Below are positions 1 through 5,603 of a stretch of DNA of 5,986 nucleotides, one piece after another. The position numbers were made by a program, and so were the translations under genes. Source of the stretch: Clostridia bacterium (lineage in GTDB: Bacteria > Bacillota_A > Clostridia > Oscillospirales > CAG-272); the NCBI GenBank assembly GCA_017411885.1, contig JAFQPF010000195.1:1-5986 (forward strand), written 5' to 3'. Within the stretch, counting starts at the first letter, position 1, and each line of letters begins with the position of its first letter. The notes beneath the pieces were generated by a model that did no database searches, was not told the DNA's origin, and saw nothing but the letters and a program-made list of their open reading frames with translations.

Positions 1-982
1 TACGCTGAAAGGCGATGACCGCATTACGGGTAGCCTCTCCAAAGATGCCGTCCTCGGAAACCGCGGGGATCGCAGGGTTGTTCTGCGCTATCACGTTTAT
101 TATGTACTGTATTATCCTCACGTACTCACCGCTTGAGCCAACCTGCAGGCTTTCGGGATACTGAAGCTCGATCTCCTCGGGCGTGATGCCCTCGCTCTGA
201 AGCTCGCTTAAGCGCTTGACTCCGCCGTATATTCTTAAAAGCTGATACCAGGTAGCCTTTCCTACTCTGCCGTCGGGTGCAAGGTCAAAAAGCTCTTGGA
301 ACCTTATTACCGCATCCTCGGTGCTTACCCCGAACACCCCGTTTACCGGATATATTTTCGGGATAGACGGATAATTGTTTGACACCCTGTTAAGCCTTAG
401 CTGAAGCGTTCTTACGTCGTTGCCTGATGAGCCAAGCTCAAGTGGAACTGTCGGATAGCTTTCATCAAACGGACGGATGGGGGTATCGCGCACGATATCT
501 ATATCGTTTCCGTAATAATTCGTAAGTATCTCATACGGGGTGTAGCCGCTTTCGGCAAGCGATACACTTCCCCATTGGGAAAGTCCGTCACAGGTGACGC
601 GCACACCGTCACAGTACTGCGCAAAAAGCGGCTCAATATTCCCCTGACGTCTTATATATTCGTCAAAGACATCGTCAACAATCTGCCCCACGTTTTCAAA
701 AACGTCCCTTCCGTAAACGAAGGACTGGTCAAAGGCGGTCGAGTTGGTAATATCAAAATTATATCCGCGCGAACGGTAGTATTCGGTATAAATACGGTTA
801 AGCGCAAAGGATATCTGCGCATAAATGTTTGCCCTGAGCGCACTTTCGGGCCAGGTTGGATATATTTCGCTTGATGCTGTGTTTTTTATGTAATCAACAA
901 ACGGCACGGTAACATTCTGAGCACTGCTGTCATCAGGCGCACCGAGATGTACCACTATGTTTTCGGGTATGTAAACCGGCAT
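1..982 (-). CDS. SleC-like spore cortex-lytic / peptidoglycan-binding protein (3' end outside window)
   Basis: My translation gives 327 residues with no stop before the left edge, so the C-terminus is missing. Residues about 25-165 form a SpoIID/LytB-type lytic transglycosylase domain. Its SSEIYPTWP segment places E39 where SpoIID has its catalytic glutamate, a Cys pair sits at C124/C131, and the closing signature LSQWGSVSLAESGYTPYEIL lies at 134-153. Two PG_binding_1 repeats follow: one complete (about 181-250, LGSSGNDVRTLQ then DGRVGKATW) and one cut by the edge (278-327, VGSSGEYVRIIQ then DGIFGEATR). No signal peptide is visible. The whole order matches the mature part of clostridial SleC, which degrades spore cortex during germination; that match is from memory. 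The ATG overlaps the previous stop by one base (TGATG), and a GGGAGGT ribosome site lies just upstream, so the two genes are probably translationally coupled. The domain call is firm; the cortex-lytic role is an inference. Confidence 0.87.
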   Translation of the reverse strand, partial: MPVYIPENIVVHLGAPDDSSAQNVTVPFVDYIKNTASSEIYPTWPESALRANIYAQISFALNRIYTEYYRSRGYNFDITNSTAFDQSFVYGRDVFENVGQIVDDVFDEYIRRQGNIEPLFAQYCDGVRVTCDGLSQWGSVSLAESGYTPYEILTNYYGNDIDIVRDTPIRPFDESYPTVPLELGSSGNDVRTLQLRLNRVSNNYPSIPKIYPVNGVFGVSTEDAVIRFQELFDLAPDGRVGKATWYQLLRIYGGVKRLSELQSEGITPEEIELQYPESLQVGSSGEYVRIIQYIINVIAQNNPAIPAVSEDGIFGEATRNAVIAFQR

Positions 983-1395
983 CAGCTCACACCTCCCGTA
1001 AGTGGCGGCTCACGATCATCGGTGACAAGTCCGATGTTAGGTATTACCTCATCCGAGCCGTATTCCGAAAGCGCTTTCATATCGATCGGCAAAACCGAGG
1101 TTATGCCGTCAAACACGGGAACCTCAAGATTGAAGGAATCGTAATAACCGTCCTTTATCACGTCCACGTTATAAACCGAATACGGTCTGATCCCGCCATT
1201 TTCGGGCGATTGAGAAAGTGATCTTTCGGGCGCATCAAGCACTATTGCATCGGTACGTCCGCTTGAATCTGTCACTCTGCTTGCGATAATATCGCTGTCA
1301 TCCGCATCTGCGTTATAAACCGTAACGACGGCGTTTTCAAGCGGTATGCTTCCGCCTGCCGCGCTCACGCGCACTATAAGATATCCGTTTGGCAT
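982..1395 (-). CDS. Small beta-sandwich (carboxypeptidase-regulatory-like) protein, resembles SleC propeptide region
   Basis: This is a 137-residue protein with no signal peptide. Residues 4-106 read as a small beta-sandwich of the carboxypeptidase-regulatory/transthyretin-like type: GYLIVRV, then PLENAVVTVYN, a turn with TDSSGRTDAIVLDAP, RPYSVYNVDVIKDGYY, and FDGITSVLPIDM. A disordered tail (110-137, with EPPLTGG) follows. It has no obvious catalytic residues. This pattern is what I recall for the N-terminal pre/pro region of clostridial SleC, where it precedes the SpoIID domain in one chain; here it is a separate gene ending in TGA that overlaps the next ATG. The start at 1395 is chosen because GGAGGGGAG at 1402-1410 lies 6 nt upstream. 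An in-frame ATG at 1428 lies upstream of that site and inside a hairpin. The role, perhaps chaperoning or inhibiting its partner, is an inference. Confidence 0.82.
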   Translation of the reverse strand: MPNGYLIVRVSAAGGSIPLENAVVTVYNADADDSDIIASRVTDSSGRTDAIVLDAPERSLSQSPENGGIRPYSVYNVDVIKDGYYDSFNLEVPVFDGITSVLPIDMKALSEYGSDEVIPNIGLVTDDREPPLTGGVS

Positions 1396-1401
1396 ACTAA
1401 T

Positions 1402-1410
1402 CTCCCCTCC
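1402..1410 (-). promoter_or_regulatory. Ribosome binding site fixing the start of the 982-1395 gene
   Basis: GGAGGGGAG read on the minus strand ends 6 nt before the ATG at 1395. It lies downstream of the alternative ATG at 1428, so it supports the shorter protein. It directly follows the 3' arm of a GC-rich hairpin (1411-1426), which could influence how accessible it is. Confidence 0.8.
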
Positions 1411-1426
1411 GCCGCCATACGGCGGC
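1411..1426 (-). repeat. GC-rich perfect hairpin touching the ribosome binding site
   Basis: GCCGCC and GGCGGC are perfect 6-bp arms around a 4-nt loop. In the minus-strand RNA the hairpin ends one base before the GGAGGGGAG site. No T-run follows, so it is not a terminator. It may tune translation of the downstream gene pair or be the edge of a dispersed palindromic element. Confidence 0.6.
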
Positions 1427-1452
1427 ACAAAAGCTTATGGAAGTACTTGGTA

Positions 1453-1506
1453 TCGCACAAAGTGCGACAAAATGGGTTGGGTCCCATTTTGCAAGGACTT
1501 CGTGCG
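1453..1506. repeat. Nested inverted repeats (structured leader or small palindromic element)
   Basis: Three pairings are visible. The central arms CAAAATGGG (1468-1476) and CCCATTTTG (1483-1491) are a perfect 9-bp stem with a 6-nt loop. The outer arms CGCACAAAGT (1454-1463) and ACTTCGTGCG (1497-1506) pair with one mismatch and enclose it. Alternatively TCGCAC/GTGCGA (1453-1458 / 1462-1467) forms its own 6-bp hairpin with a 3-nt loop. The outer stem and the small hairpin exclude each other. No poly-U follows on either strand. I recognise no known riboswitch or T-box in it. Confidence 0.65.
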
Positions 1507-1550
1507 TGAAATCGTTTAGGTGTGAATTTGAAAAAACAATGCTTTCACGC
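1504..1550. repeat. 8-bp inverted repeat flanking a possible mini-ORF
   Basis: GCGTGAAA at 1504-1511 and TTTCACGC at 1543-1550 are perfect complements separated by 31 nt. Its left arm overlaps the outer arm of the neighbouring nested repeat by 3 bases. On the minus strand the pairing would enclose most of a 10-codon GTG reading frame. Confidence 0.45.
1516..1548 (-). CDS. Possible 10-codon leader peptide
   Basis: GTG at 1548 follows AAAGGAG (1554-1560) by 5 nt and opens a 10-residue frame, VKALFFQIHT, ending in TAA. The ribosome site is as good as those of the real genes nearby. The peptide has no run of a single amino acid that would suggest a classic attenuator, and it could equally be the remnant of a former gene start. 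Weakly supported. Confidence 0.2.
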   Translation of the reverse strand: MKALFFQIHT

Positions 1551-1566
1551 TATCTCCTTTTTTAAG

Positions 1567-1608
1567 TTAATACTGTACTTTCATAATATGCCAAATCTGT
1601 GTTTAGGT
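1567..1608 (-). promoter_or_regulatory. Candidate promoter for the SleC-like gene pair
   Basis: Two overlapping readings exist on the minus strand. A vegetative type would be TTGGCA (1589-1594), 16-nt spacer, TATTAA (1567-1572). A mother-cell sporulation type (sigma-K/E-like) would be AC (1607-1608), 16-nt spacer, CATATTAT (1583-1590), which fits CATANNNT. A sporulation promoter suits a cortex-lytic gene, but the AC element carries little information. It lies immediately past the terminator of the upstream pyrophosphokinase gene. Confidence 0.35.
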
Positions 1609-1642
1609 TAAAAAACAAAAAAGAGGCGCAAAAACGCCTCTT
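1609..1642 (-). terminator. Intrinsic terminator of the pyrophosphokinase gene
   Basis: On the minus strand an 8-bp perfect stem (AAGAGGCG at 1621-1628 with CGCCTCTT at 1635-1642, loop of 6) is followed by a T-rich tract TTTTGTTTTTT (1610-1620). It starts 19 nt after the TAA of the gene at 1661. The plus strand has no T-run after the stem, so it works leftward only. Confidence 0.92.
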
Positions 1643-1660
1643 GTTATGTATAGCCTTAAA

Positions 1661-2785
1661 TTATTCCTTCTTTGCGGCAAGCTCTGCCTTGTGCTTGTCA
1701 AGAAGATTATGGATTCTCGAAACAGGATCGAGAAGCTTGCTGATGGTATAATCGTGGTTAAGTGTATCAATGATATAAGATACATACTTACACATATTAA
1801 CCTCACCGTACCACTCTCTTGTGAGAAGCTCGGGAGTTCTGTATATAAGGTTTGTAGTGAATATCTTCGTGATCGTTCCGTCCTCATATGCCTTATCGAA
1901 AAGCTCAAGTCCGTTGCAGAAAAGACCGAAGGTCGCAAATACGAATATACGCTTAGCTCCTCTGTTCTTAAGCTGAAGCGCAACGTCAAGCATACTTTCA
2001 CCCGAGGATATCATATCATCAACAACGATAACATCCTTATCCTTAACACTGCGGCCGAGGTATTCGTGAGCCTCAATCGGGTTCTTGCCGTTAACAACAA
2101 CAGTATAGTTACGGCGCTTATAGAACATACCGAGATCAACACCCAGAACCGAGGAGTAGTACATACATCTTGCCATACCGCCCTCGTCGGGAGAGATCAT
2201 CATAACATTATCCTTTTCAAGAGAAATATCGGGGAAATGCTTGACAAGGGTCTTTATCATCTGATAGGTTGCACGTACATCGTCAAAGCCGCTTAAAGGT
2301 ATTGCATTCTGCACGCGCGCATCGTGTGCGTCAAAGGTTATAAAGTTAGACACACCCATTCTCACAAGCTCCTGGAGAGCAAGTGCGCAGTCAAGCGATT
2401 CGCGGGATGAACGCTTATGCTGTCTTCCCTCGTAAAGCATCGGCATAATAACCGAAATACGGCGGGCCTTTCCGCCGATAGCGCCGATTACACGCTTAAG
2501 ATCCTGGAAATGATCGTCCGGACTCATAGGTACTGTCTGACCGTACATTTCATAGGTTACCGAATAGTTAAAGCAATCGGAAATAATGTAAACATCGTGA
2601 CCTCTTAAGGACGTTGTAACAAGGCCTTTTGCTTCTCCGGAACCAAAACGCGGGCACTTTGCTTCAACAATAAAGCTTTCCTCTGTTCTGCGCCACTGCT
2701 TGAGGTAATTGTCCACCATCTGAACAAATTCCTCGCATCCGCGCATACCTATTACACTGATATCCCCGACAAGTTCTCCACTCAT
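1661..2785 (-). CDS. prs: Ribose-phosphate pyrophosphokinase-like protein (divergent, 374 residues)
   Basis: It belongs to the family that makes PRPP from ribose-5-phosphate and ATP, feeding nucleotide, histidine, tryptophan and NAD synthesis in the cytoplasm. Visible landmarks, with canonical forms in brackets: RFGSGE at 46-51 (KFSDGE), YEGRQHKR at 118-125 (YARQDRK), FDAHDARVQ at 151-159 (DLHAEQIQ), ISPDEGG at 197-203 (VSPDIGG), YKRR at 222-225 (the catalytic-loop lysine/arginines), and the PRPP loop DVIVVDDMISSGES at 251-264. The usual bacterial enzyme is about 315 residues; this one has an extra 50-60, mainly at the C-terminus (330-374). Substitutions at the ATP-site Asp (to S49) and in RQDRK mark it as a divergent subfamily, so it may not be the housekeeping copy. 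GGAGG at 2794-2798 lies 8 nt before the ATG. It is a single-gene unit with its own promoter and terminator. Family call firm, exact activity less so. Confidence 0.9.
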   Translation of the reverse strand: MSGELVGDISVIGMRGCEEFVQMVDNYLKQWRRTEESFIVEAKCPRFGSGEAKGLVTTSLRGHDVYIISDCFNYSVTYEMYGQTVPMSPDDHFQDLKRVIGAIGGKARRISVIMPMLYEGRQHKRSSRESLDCALALQELVRMGVSNFITFDAHDARVQNAIPLSGFDDVRATYQMIKTLVKHFPDISLEKDNVMMISPDEGGMARCMYYSSVLGVDLGMFYKRRNYTVVVNGKNPIEAHEYLGRSVKDKDVIVVDDMISSGESMLDVALQLKNRGAKRIFVFATFGLFCNGLELFDKAYEDGTITKIFTTNLIYRTPELLTREWYGEVNMCKYVSYIIDTLNHDYTISKLLDPVSRIHNLLDKHKAELAAKKE

Positions 2786-2824
2786 TATTTAATCCTCCGT
2801 AGATTTTTTGTTTCTTACAACATT

Positions 2825-2853
2825 ATTATAGCAATAATCTGACGTAATTGCAA
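2825..2853 (-). promoter_or_regulatory. Vegetative promoter of the pyrophosphokinase gene
   Basis: On the minus strand TTGCAA (2848-2853), a 17-nt spacer and a perfect TATAAT (2825-2830) preceded by TGC give an extended -10 promoter. Transcription would start near 2818, leaving a leader of about 33 nt with GGAGG. Confidence 0.85.
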
Positions 2854-2862
2854 TAGAAAAAA

Positions 2863-2879
2863 GCAATTTTCTGCAACTT
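2863..2879. repeat. Promoter-upstream motif shared with 5654-5668
   Basis: GCAATTTT, CT, GCAACTT on the plus strand. The same sequence without the CT occurs at 5654-5668, upstream of the HIT operon promoter. Here it starts 9 bp upstream of the -35 box. It may be a regulator site or an AT-rich coincidence. Confidence 0.3.
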
Positions 2880-2894
2880 GTGACATATTTACTT

Positions 2895-2934
2895 AAAAAA
2901 GCACCCACCTTTTGTCAAAGTAGCAAAAGGTGGG
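2895..2934 (-). terminator. Intrinsic terminator of the HIT-esterase operon
   Basis: Read leftward, CCCACCTTTTG pairs with CAAAAGGTGGG (2924-2934 and 2904-2914), an 11-bp perfect stem with a 9-nt loop, then TGC and six Ts (2895-2900). It begins 8 nt after the TAA of the second esterase and separates the operon from the pyrophosphokinase promoter. Confidence 0.94.
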
Positions 2935-2941
2935 GAGAATA

Positions 2942-4066
2942 TTATGCCTTAAGGAAATCGATATATCTGTGCCAGTCGTAGCGTGTTATCGCGTGAGTGC
3001 CGGGGCGGTTGTGATACCATATATCACCCTCGTGGAACTCCTCACCTGCTTCAGGGAAACGGTCGGGCGCGATAAAGCCCTTCTGTCCGAGTGCCTCAAA
3101 ATAGGGAGATGCCGCGTGGGCGCATAAGTATTCGCTGTCCGGGTCTGCCCATATGTCTTCGCTTGCAGAGCCGATATAAAGCTTTCGCCCTGCCATAGCC
3201 GCAAGCAGATAATGCTGGTCAAACGGCATTCTGTTTGTTGCTTCCTTGCCGATATAATCCTTGTACTTTTCGCAGAACCAATAAGGGAATACCTTTCCGC
3301 AGATAAATTCAGTATCCTCGCCGGCCTTGCCGCGTGTGATAGCCGCACCAGAGCAGCCCGAATCGTTGGATATAACGTGCGTGAAGCGCGTATCCTGCGC
3401 GCCTGCCCAAAGAGCGGTCTTACCAAGACGTGAATGTCCGACTACGCCAATACGGCTCTTGTCGTAGCAATCAAGCGTATAGAGATAGTCAAGCGCACGG
3501 CTTGCCGCCCACGCCCAATATCCGAGCTTGCCCCACGAGCATTCGCCCGAGGGATTACGTCCTATAAGCTTTGCAAGTCCGTCATTTGTAAAATCGGCGT
3601 TATCGCCCGAAATATCCTTGTTGTATATGATTGCAAGAGCACAACCGTTATCAACTATCTCCTCGTCGGGTACTCTGAAGCGACACGGAGCTGCTTTCGG
3701 ATTAGGGTCGCCGGGAACCTGCCCGTGAGAAAGTCCGCCGCAGGGATATGCGAAATTTATAAGTAAGAAAAGCGGCACCGGCTTATCGGTTTTCGGGCGG
3801 TTTACGAATACGTAAAACTCGAAATCACCGTTAGGTGTTGTAGCGGTAAGCTTTATGTCCTCGGTAATAACGTGTCCGCCGTATGCGGTCTCACTTCTTT
3901 TATAGAACTCCGCACTGACCTCGCTCTTAAAGGCAGGTCCGTAACCGTATATATGCTCGCTTAAAATATCTACGAGTTTAAGTCTTGTTTCTTCAAAATT
4001 TTCAGTATTTATCTCGGGAAGCGCAGGCACGCCTCTTCTTTTGAGTTCATCAGCAATAAATCCCAT
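2942..4066 (-). CDS. CE15-like (glucuronoyl/acetylxylan esterase family) alpha/beta-hydrolase, copy A
   Basis: 374 residues with an alpha/beta-hydrolase fold of the type in carbohydrate esterase family 15 (4-O-methyl-glucuronoyl methylesterase-like). The nucleophile elbow GHSRLGK is at 210-216 (S212). ISNDSGCSGAA at 232-242 places D235 where classic CE15 enzymes have Glu. PFDQHYLLAAMAGRKLYIGSA (281-301) leads to SEDIWADP, with E303/D304 as a possible alternative acid. The closing RPGTHA (354-359) supplies H358. No signal peptide or membrane segment is seen, so it is probably cytoplasmic and acts on imported esterified oligosaccharides; known CE15 enzymes are mostly secreted. AAGGAG (4075-4080) lies 8 nt before the ATG. 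It is the last gene of the HIT-esterase operon, 15 nt after its paralogue, and about 65-70% identical to it by eye. The substrate is unknown; acetyl or other ester removal is equally possible. Confidence 0.86.
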   Translation of the reverse strand: MGFIADELKRRGVPALPEINTENFEETRLKLVDILSEHIYGYGPAFKSEVSAEFYKRSETAYGGHVITEDIKLTATTPNGDFEFYVFVNRPKTDKPVPLFLLINFAYPCGGLSHGQVPGDPNPKAAPCRFRVPDEEIVDNGCALAIIYNKDISGDNADFTNDGLAKLIGRNPSGECSWGKLGYWAWAASRALDYLYTLDCYDKSRIGVVGHSRLGKTALWAGAQDTRFTHVISNDSGCSGAAITRGKAGEDTEFICGKVFPYWFCEKYKDYIGKEATNRMPFDQHYLLAAMAGRKLYIGSASEDIWADPDSEYLCAHAASPYFEALGQKGFIAPDRFPEAGEEFHEGDIWYHNRPGTHAITRYDWHRYIDFLKA

Positions 4067-4081
4067 TTTAATTTCTCCTTT

Positions 4082-5191
4082 TTATGCCTTCAAAAATTCA
4101 ATATACCTTAACCAATCGTATCTGTTCATAGCGTGGGAGCCGGGTCTTAAGTGATACTGAATATCTCCCTCGTGGAACTCTTCCCCTGCTTCGGGCAAAC
4201 GGTCGGGCGCAATAAAGCCCTTCCCACCGAGTGCTTCAAAGTAAGGAGATGCCGCGTGGCAGGCAAGATATTCGCTGTATGGGTCTGCCCAGGTATCCTC
4301 ACTTGCAGAACCGACGTAAAGCTTACGGCCCGCCATAGCCGCAAGCAGATAGTGCTGGTCAAACGGCATCTTTTCGGTCGCTTCTTCGCCCTTATATTTC
4401 TGATAATTCTTGCAGAACCAATGCGATATTCCGCATATGTCCGCTGTCTTTTCGCCAACCTTTCCGCGTGTTATCGCCGCGCCCGAACAGCCCGAATCGT
4501 TTGAAATAACGTGTGTAAAGCGCGTATCCTGCGCGCCTGTCCACAAGGATGTCTTACCCATACGCGAATGTCCGACAACGCATATACGGCTCTTGTCATA
4601 GCAATCATAGGTATAAAGATGGTCAAGCACACGGCTTGCCGCCCATGCCCAATATCCGATCTTTCCCCACGAGCATTCGCCCGTATCGTTGCGTCCGAAA
4701 TTAGCGGCAATTCCGTCGTCAAAATCATTCCAGTCTATTGTTATATCCTTGTTATAAAGCACAGCGATAGCGCATCCGCTGTCCACGATCTCCTCGTCGG
4801 GAAGTCTCATACGGCAGGGTCTCTTGGGATGAAAATCCACCTGTCCGTTTCTGTATCCGCCGGTAACGTAGGGGAAATGATGTATTACAAACAGAGGCAC
4901 CGGCTTATCGCTCTTCGGGCGTGTAACGAAAGCATACAGATCATACGGTCCCTTGGGGGTATCGACGGTTATCTTGTGATCCTCTATGATCTTGTCACCG
5001 CCGTAAGCACCCTCCTGCTTACGGACTATTTCACCGCTTATAACACCGTACTCGCGCTTGGGTCCGTAGCCGTAAATATGCTCGCTTAAAAGCTCGACTA
5101 TTTCTTTTCTTGTTTTTTCAAAGTCGTCCTTATCCATTTCGGGAAGTGCGGGAAGCTTTCTTTTTTCAAGCTCGTCGGAAATAAATCCCAT
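4082..5191 (-). CDS. CE15-like alpha/beta-hydrolase, copy B (tandem paralogue)
   Basis: 369 residues, same family and layout as the following copy: GHSRMGK at 207-213 (S209), ISNDSGCSGAA at 229-239 (D232), PFDQHYLLAAMAGRK at 276-290, SEDTWADP at 297-304 (E298/D299) and RPGSHA at 349-354 (H353). It lacks a signal peptide. The start at 5191 gives an N-terminus, MGFISDEL, collinear with the paralogue's MGFIADEL, and AAAGGA (5201-5206) sits 9 nt upstream. A TTG at 5212 would add seven residues but lies before the ribosome site. Only one base separates it from the TGA of the HIT gene, so the two are certainly co-transcribed. The N-terminal 150 residues differ much more from copy A than the catalytic half, which suggests different substrates or partners. 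Family call firm; substrate unknown. Confidence 0.86.
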   Translation of the reverse strand: MGFISDELEKRKLPALPEMDKDDFEKTRKEIVELLSEHIYGYGPKREYGVISGEIVRKQEGAYGGDKIIEDHKITVDTPKGPYDLYAFVTRPKSDKPVPLFVIHHFPYVTGGYRNGQVDFHPKRPCRMRLPDEEIVDSGCAIAVLYNKDITIDWNDFDDGIAANFGRNDTGECSWGKIGYWAWAASRVLDHLYTYDCYDKSRICVVGHSRMGKTSLWTGAQDTRFTHVISNDSGCSGAAITRGKVGEKTADICGISHWFCKNYQKYKGEEATEKMPFDQHYLLAAMAGRKLYVGSASEDTWADPYSEYLACHAASPYFEALGGKGFIAPDRLPEAGEEFHEGDIQYHLRPGSHAMNRYDWLRYIEFLKA

Positions 5192-5192
5192 T

Positions 5193-5531
5193 TCAGCACA
5201 TCCTTTCTGCAAGCTTTGCGCCGCCTAAAATATGGAAATGCATATGCTTTACCGACTGGCATCCGTTTTCTCCAATGTTAGTGATGATGCGATAGCCATT
5301 CGCAAGTCCAGCTTCTGCAGCGATCTTCGGAATATTGGCAAATATTTCAGCAACAATGCCGGCGTTATTTTCGTTTATTTCATCTGCCGAGGCAATATGC
5401 TCACGCGGTATTACCAAAATGTGTACCGGTGCCTGAGGGTTAAGATCCTTGAACGCGAGAATTTTCTCATTTTCAAAAACCTTGGTTGACGGTATTTCTC
5501 CCGCAGCAATTTTACAAAAAACACAATCCAT
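5193..5531 (-). CDS. hinT: HIT (histidine triad) family nucleotide hydrolase, HinT-like
   Basis: 112 residues, the normal length for a HinT-type purine nucleoside phosphoramidase or nucleotidyl hydrolase (cytoplasmic homodimer). The N-terminus MDCVFCKIAAGEIPS is the typical start. C3, C6, H45 and H96 form the zinc site seen in many bacterial members. The triad is HMHFHIL at 96-102, with H98 the expected nucleophile, preceded by NIGENGCQSVKH. The C-terminal tail after LGG is short and lacks the usual WPPG ending. The start at 5531 is chosen because GGAG (5538-5541) is 6 nt upstream; the frame could extend to a GTG at 5603, but that codon touches the promoter -10 and lies ahead of the predicted transcription start. 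First gene of the operon with the two esterases; the functional link is not obvious and may be only co-transcription. Confidence 0.93.
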   Translation of the reverse strand: MDCVFCKIAAGEIPSTKVFENEKILAFKDLNPQAPVHILVIPREHIASADEINENNAGIVAEIFANIPKIAAEAGLANGYRIITNIGENGCQSVKHMHFHILGGAKLAERMC

Positions 5532-5537
5532 ATACTT

Positions 5538-5541
5538 CTCC
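5538..5541 (-). promoter_or_regulatory. Ribosome binding site fixing the HIT gene start
   Basis: GGAG followed by AAGTAT and ATG. It sets the start at 5531 rather than at upstream in-frame codons at 5603 (GTG) or 5561 (ATG). Confidence 0.75.
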
Positions 5542-5603
5542 GTTCTGACGCTTAGCGACATTTTTCTTTCCGGAACAAGGCGACCACTTGCCCCTACAGT
5601 CAC

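Noticed and set aside
575..874. 99-codon plus-strand frame opposite the SpoIID domain gene
   Set aside because: The minus strand encodes a recognisable SpoIID domain throughout; the plus frame has no support.
1396..1428. Upstream ATG at 1428 as start of the beta-sandwich protein
   Set aside because: It would add 11 residues (MPPYGGGGEIS), but that ATG lies in a hairpin loop and stem, upstream of the only good ribosome site.
1605..1660. Bidirectional terminator after the pyrophosphokinase gene
   Set aside because: The plus-strand side of the stem is followed by TTGTTATG, not a T-run, and no plus-strand gene ends there.
1646..2296. 216-codon plus-strand frame antisense to the pyrophosphokinase gene
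   Set aside because: It lies opposite a clearly conserved coding sequence, has no recognisable motifs, and starts within the terminator-proximal region without a promoter or ribosome site.
2986..3426. 146-codon minus-strand frame inside esterase copy A, with a similar one (4147-4458) in copy B
   Set aside because: Both are alternative frames of the duplicated esterase sequence, Arg/Ser/Ala-rich with no domain signature and no ribosome site.
4511..5089. 192-codon plus-strand frame antisense to esterase copy B
   Set aside because: A shadow of the conserved gene; the paralogous copy A has a matching shadow only because the DNA is duplicated.
5532..5603. Extended N-terminus of the HIT protein from GTG at 5603
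   Set aside because: The promoter -10 at 5604-5609 and the predicted transcript start near 5597 exclude it, and HIT proteins typically start at MDCxFCK.
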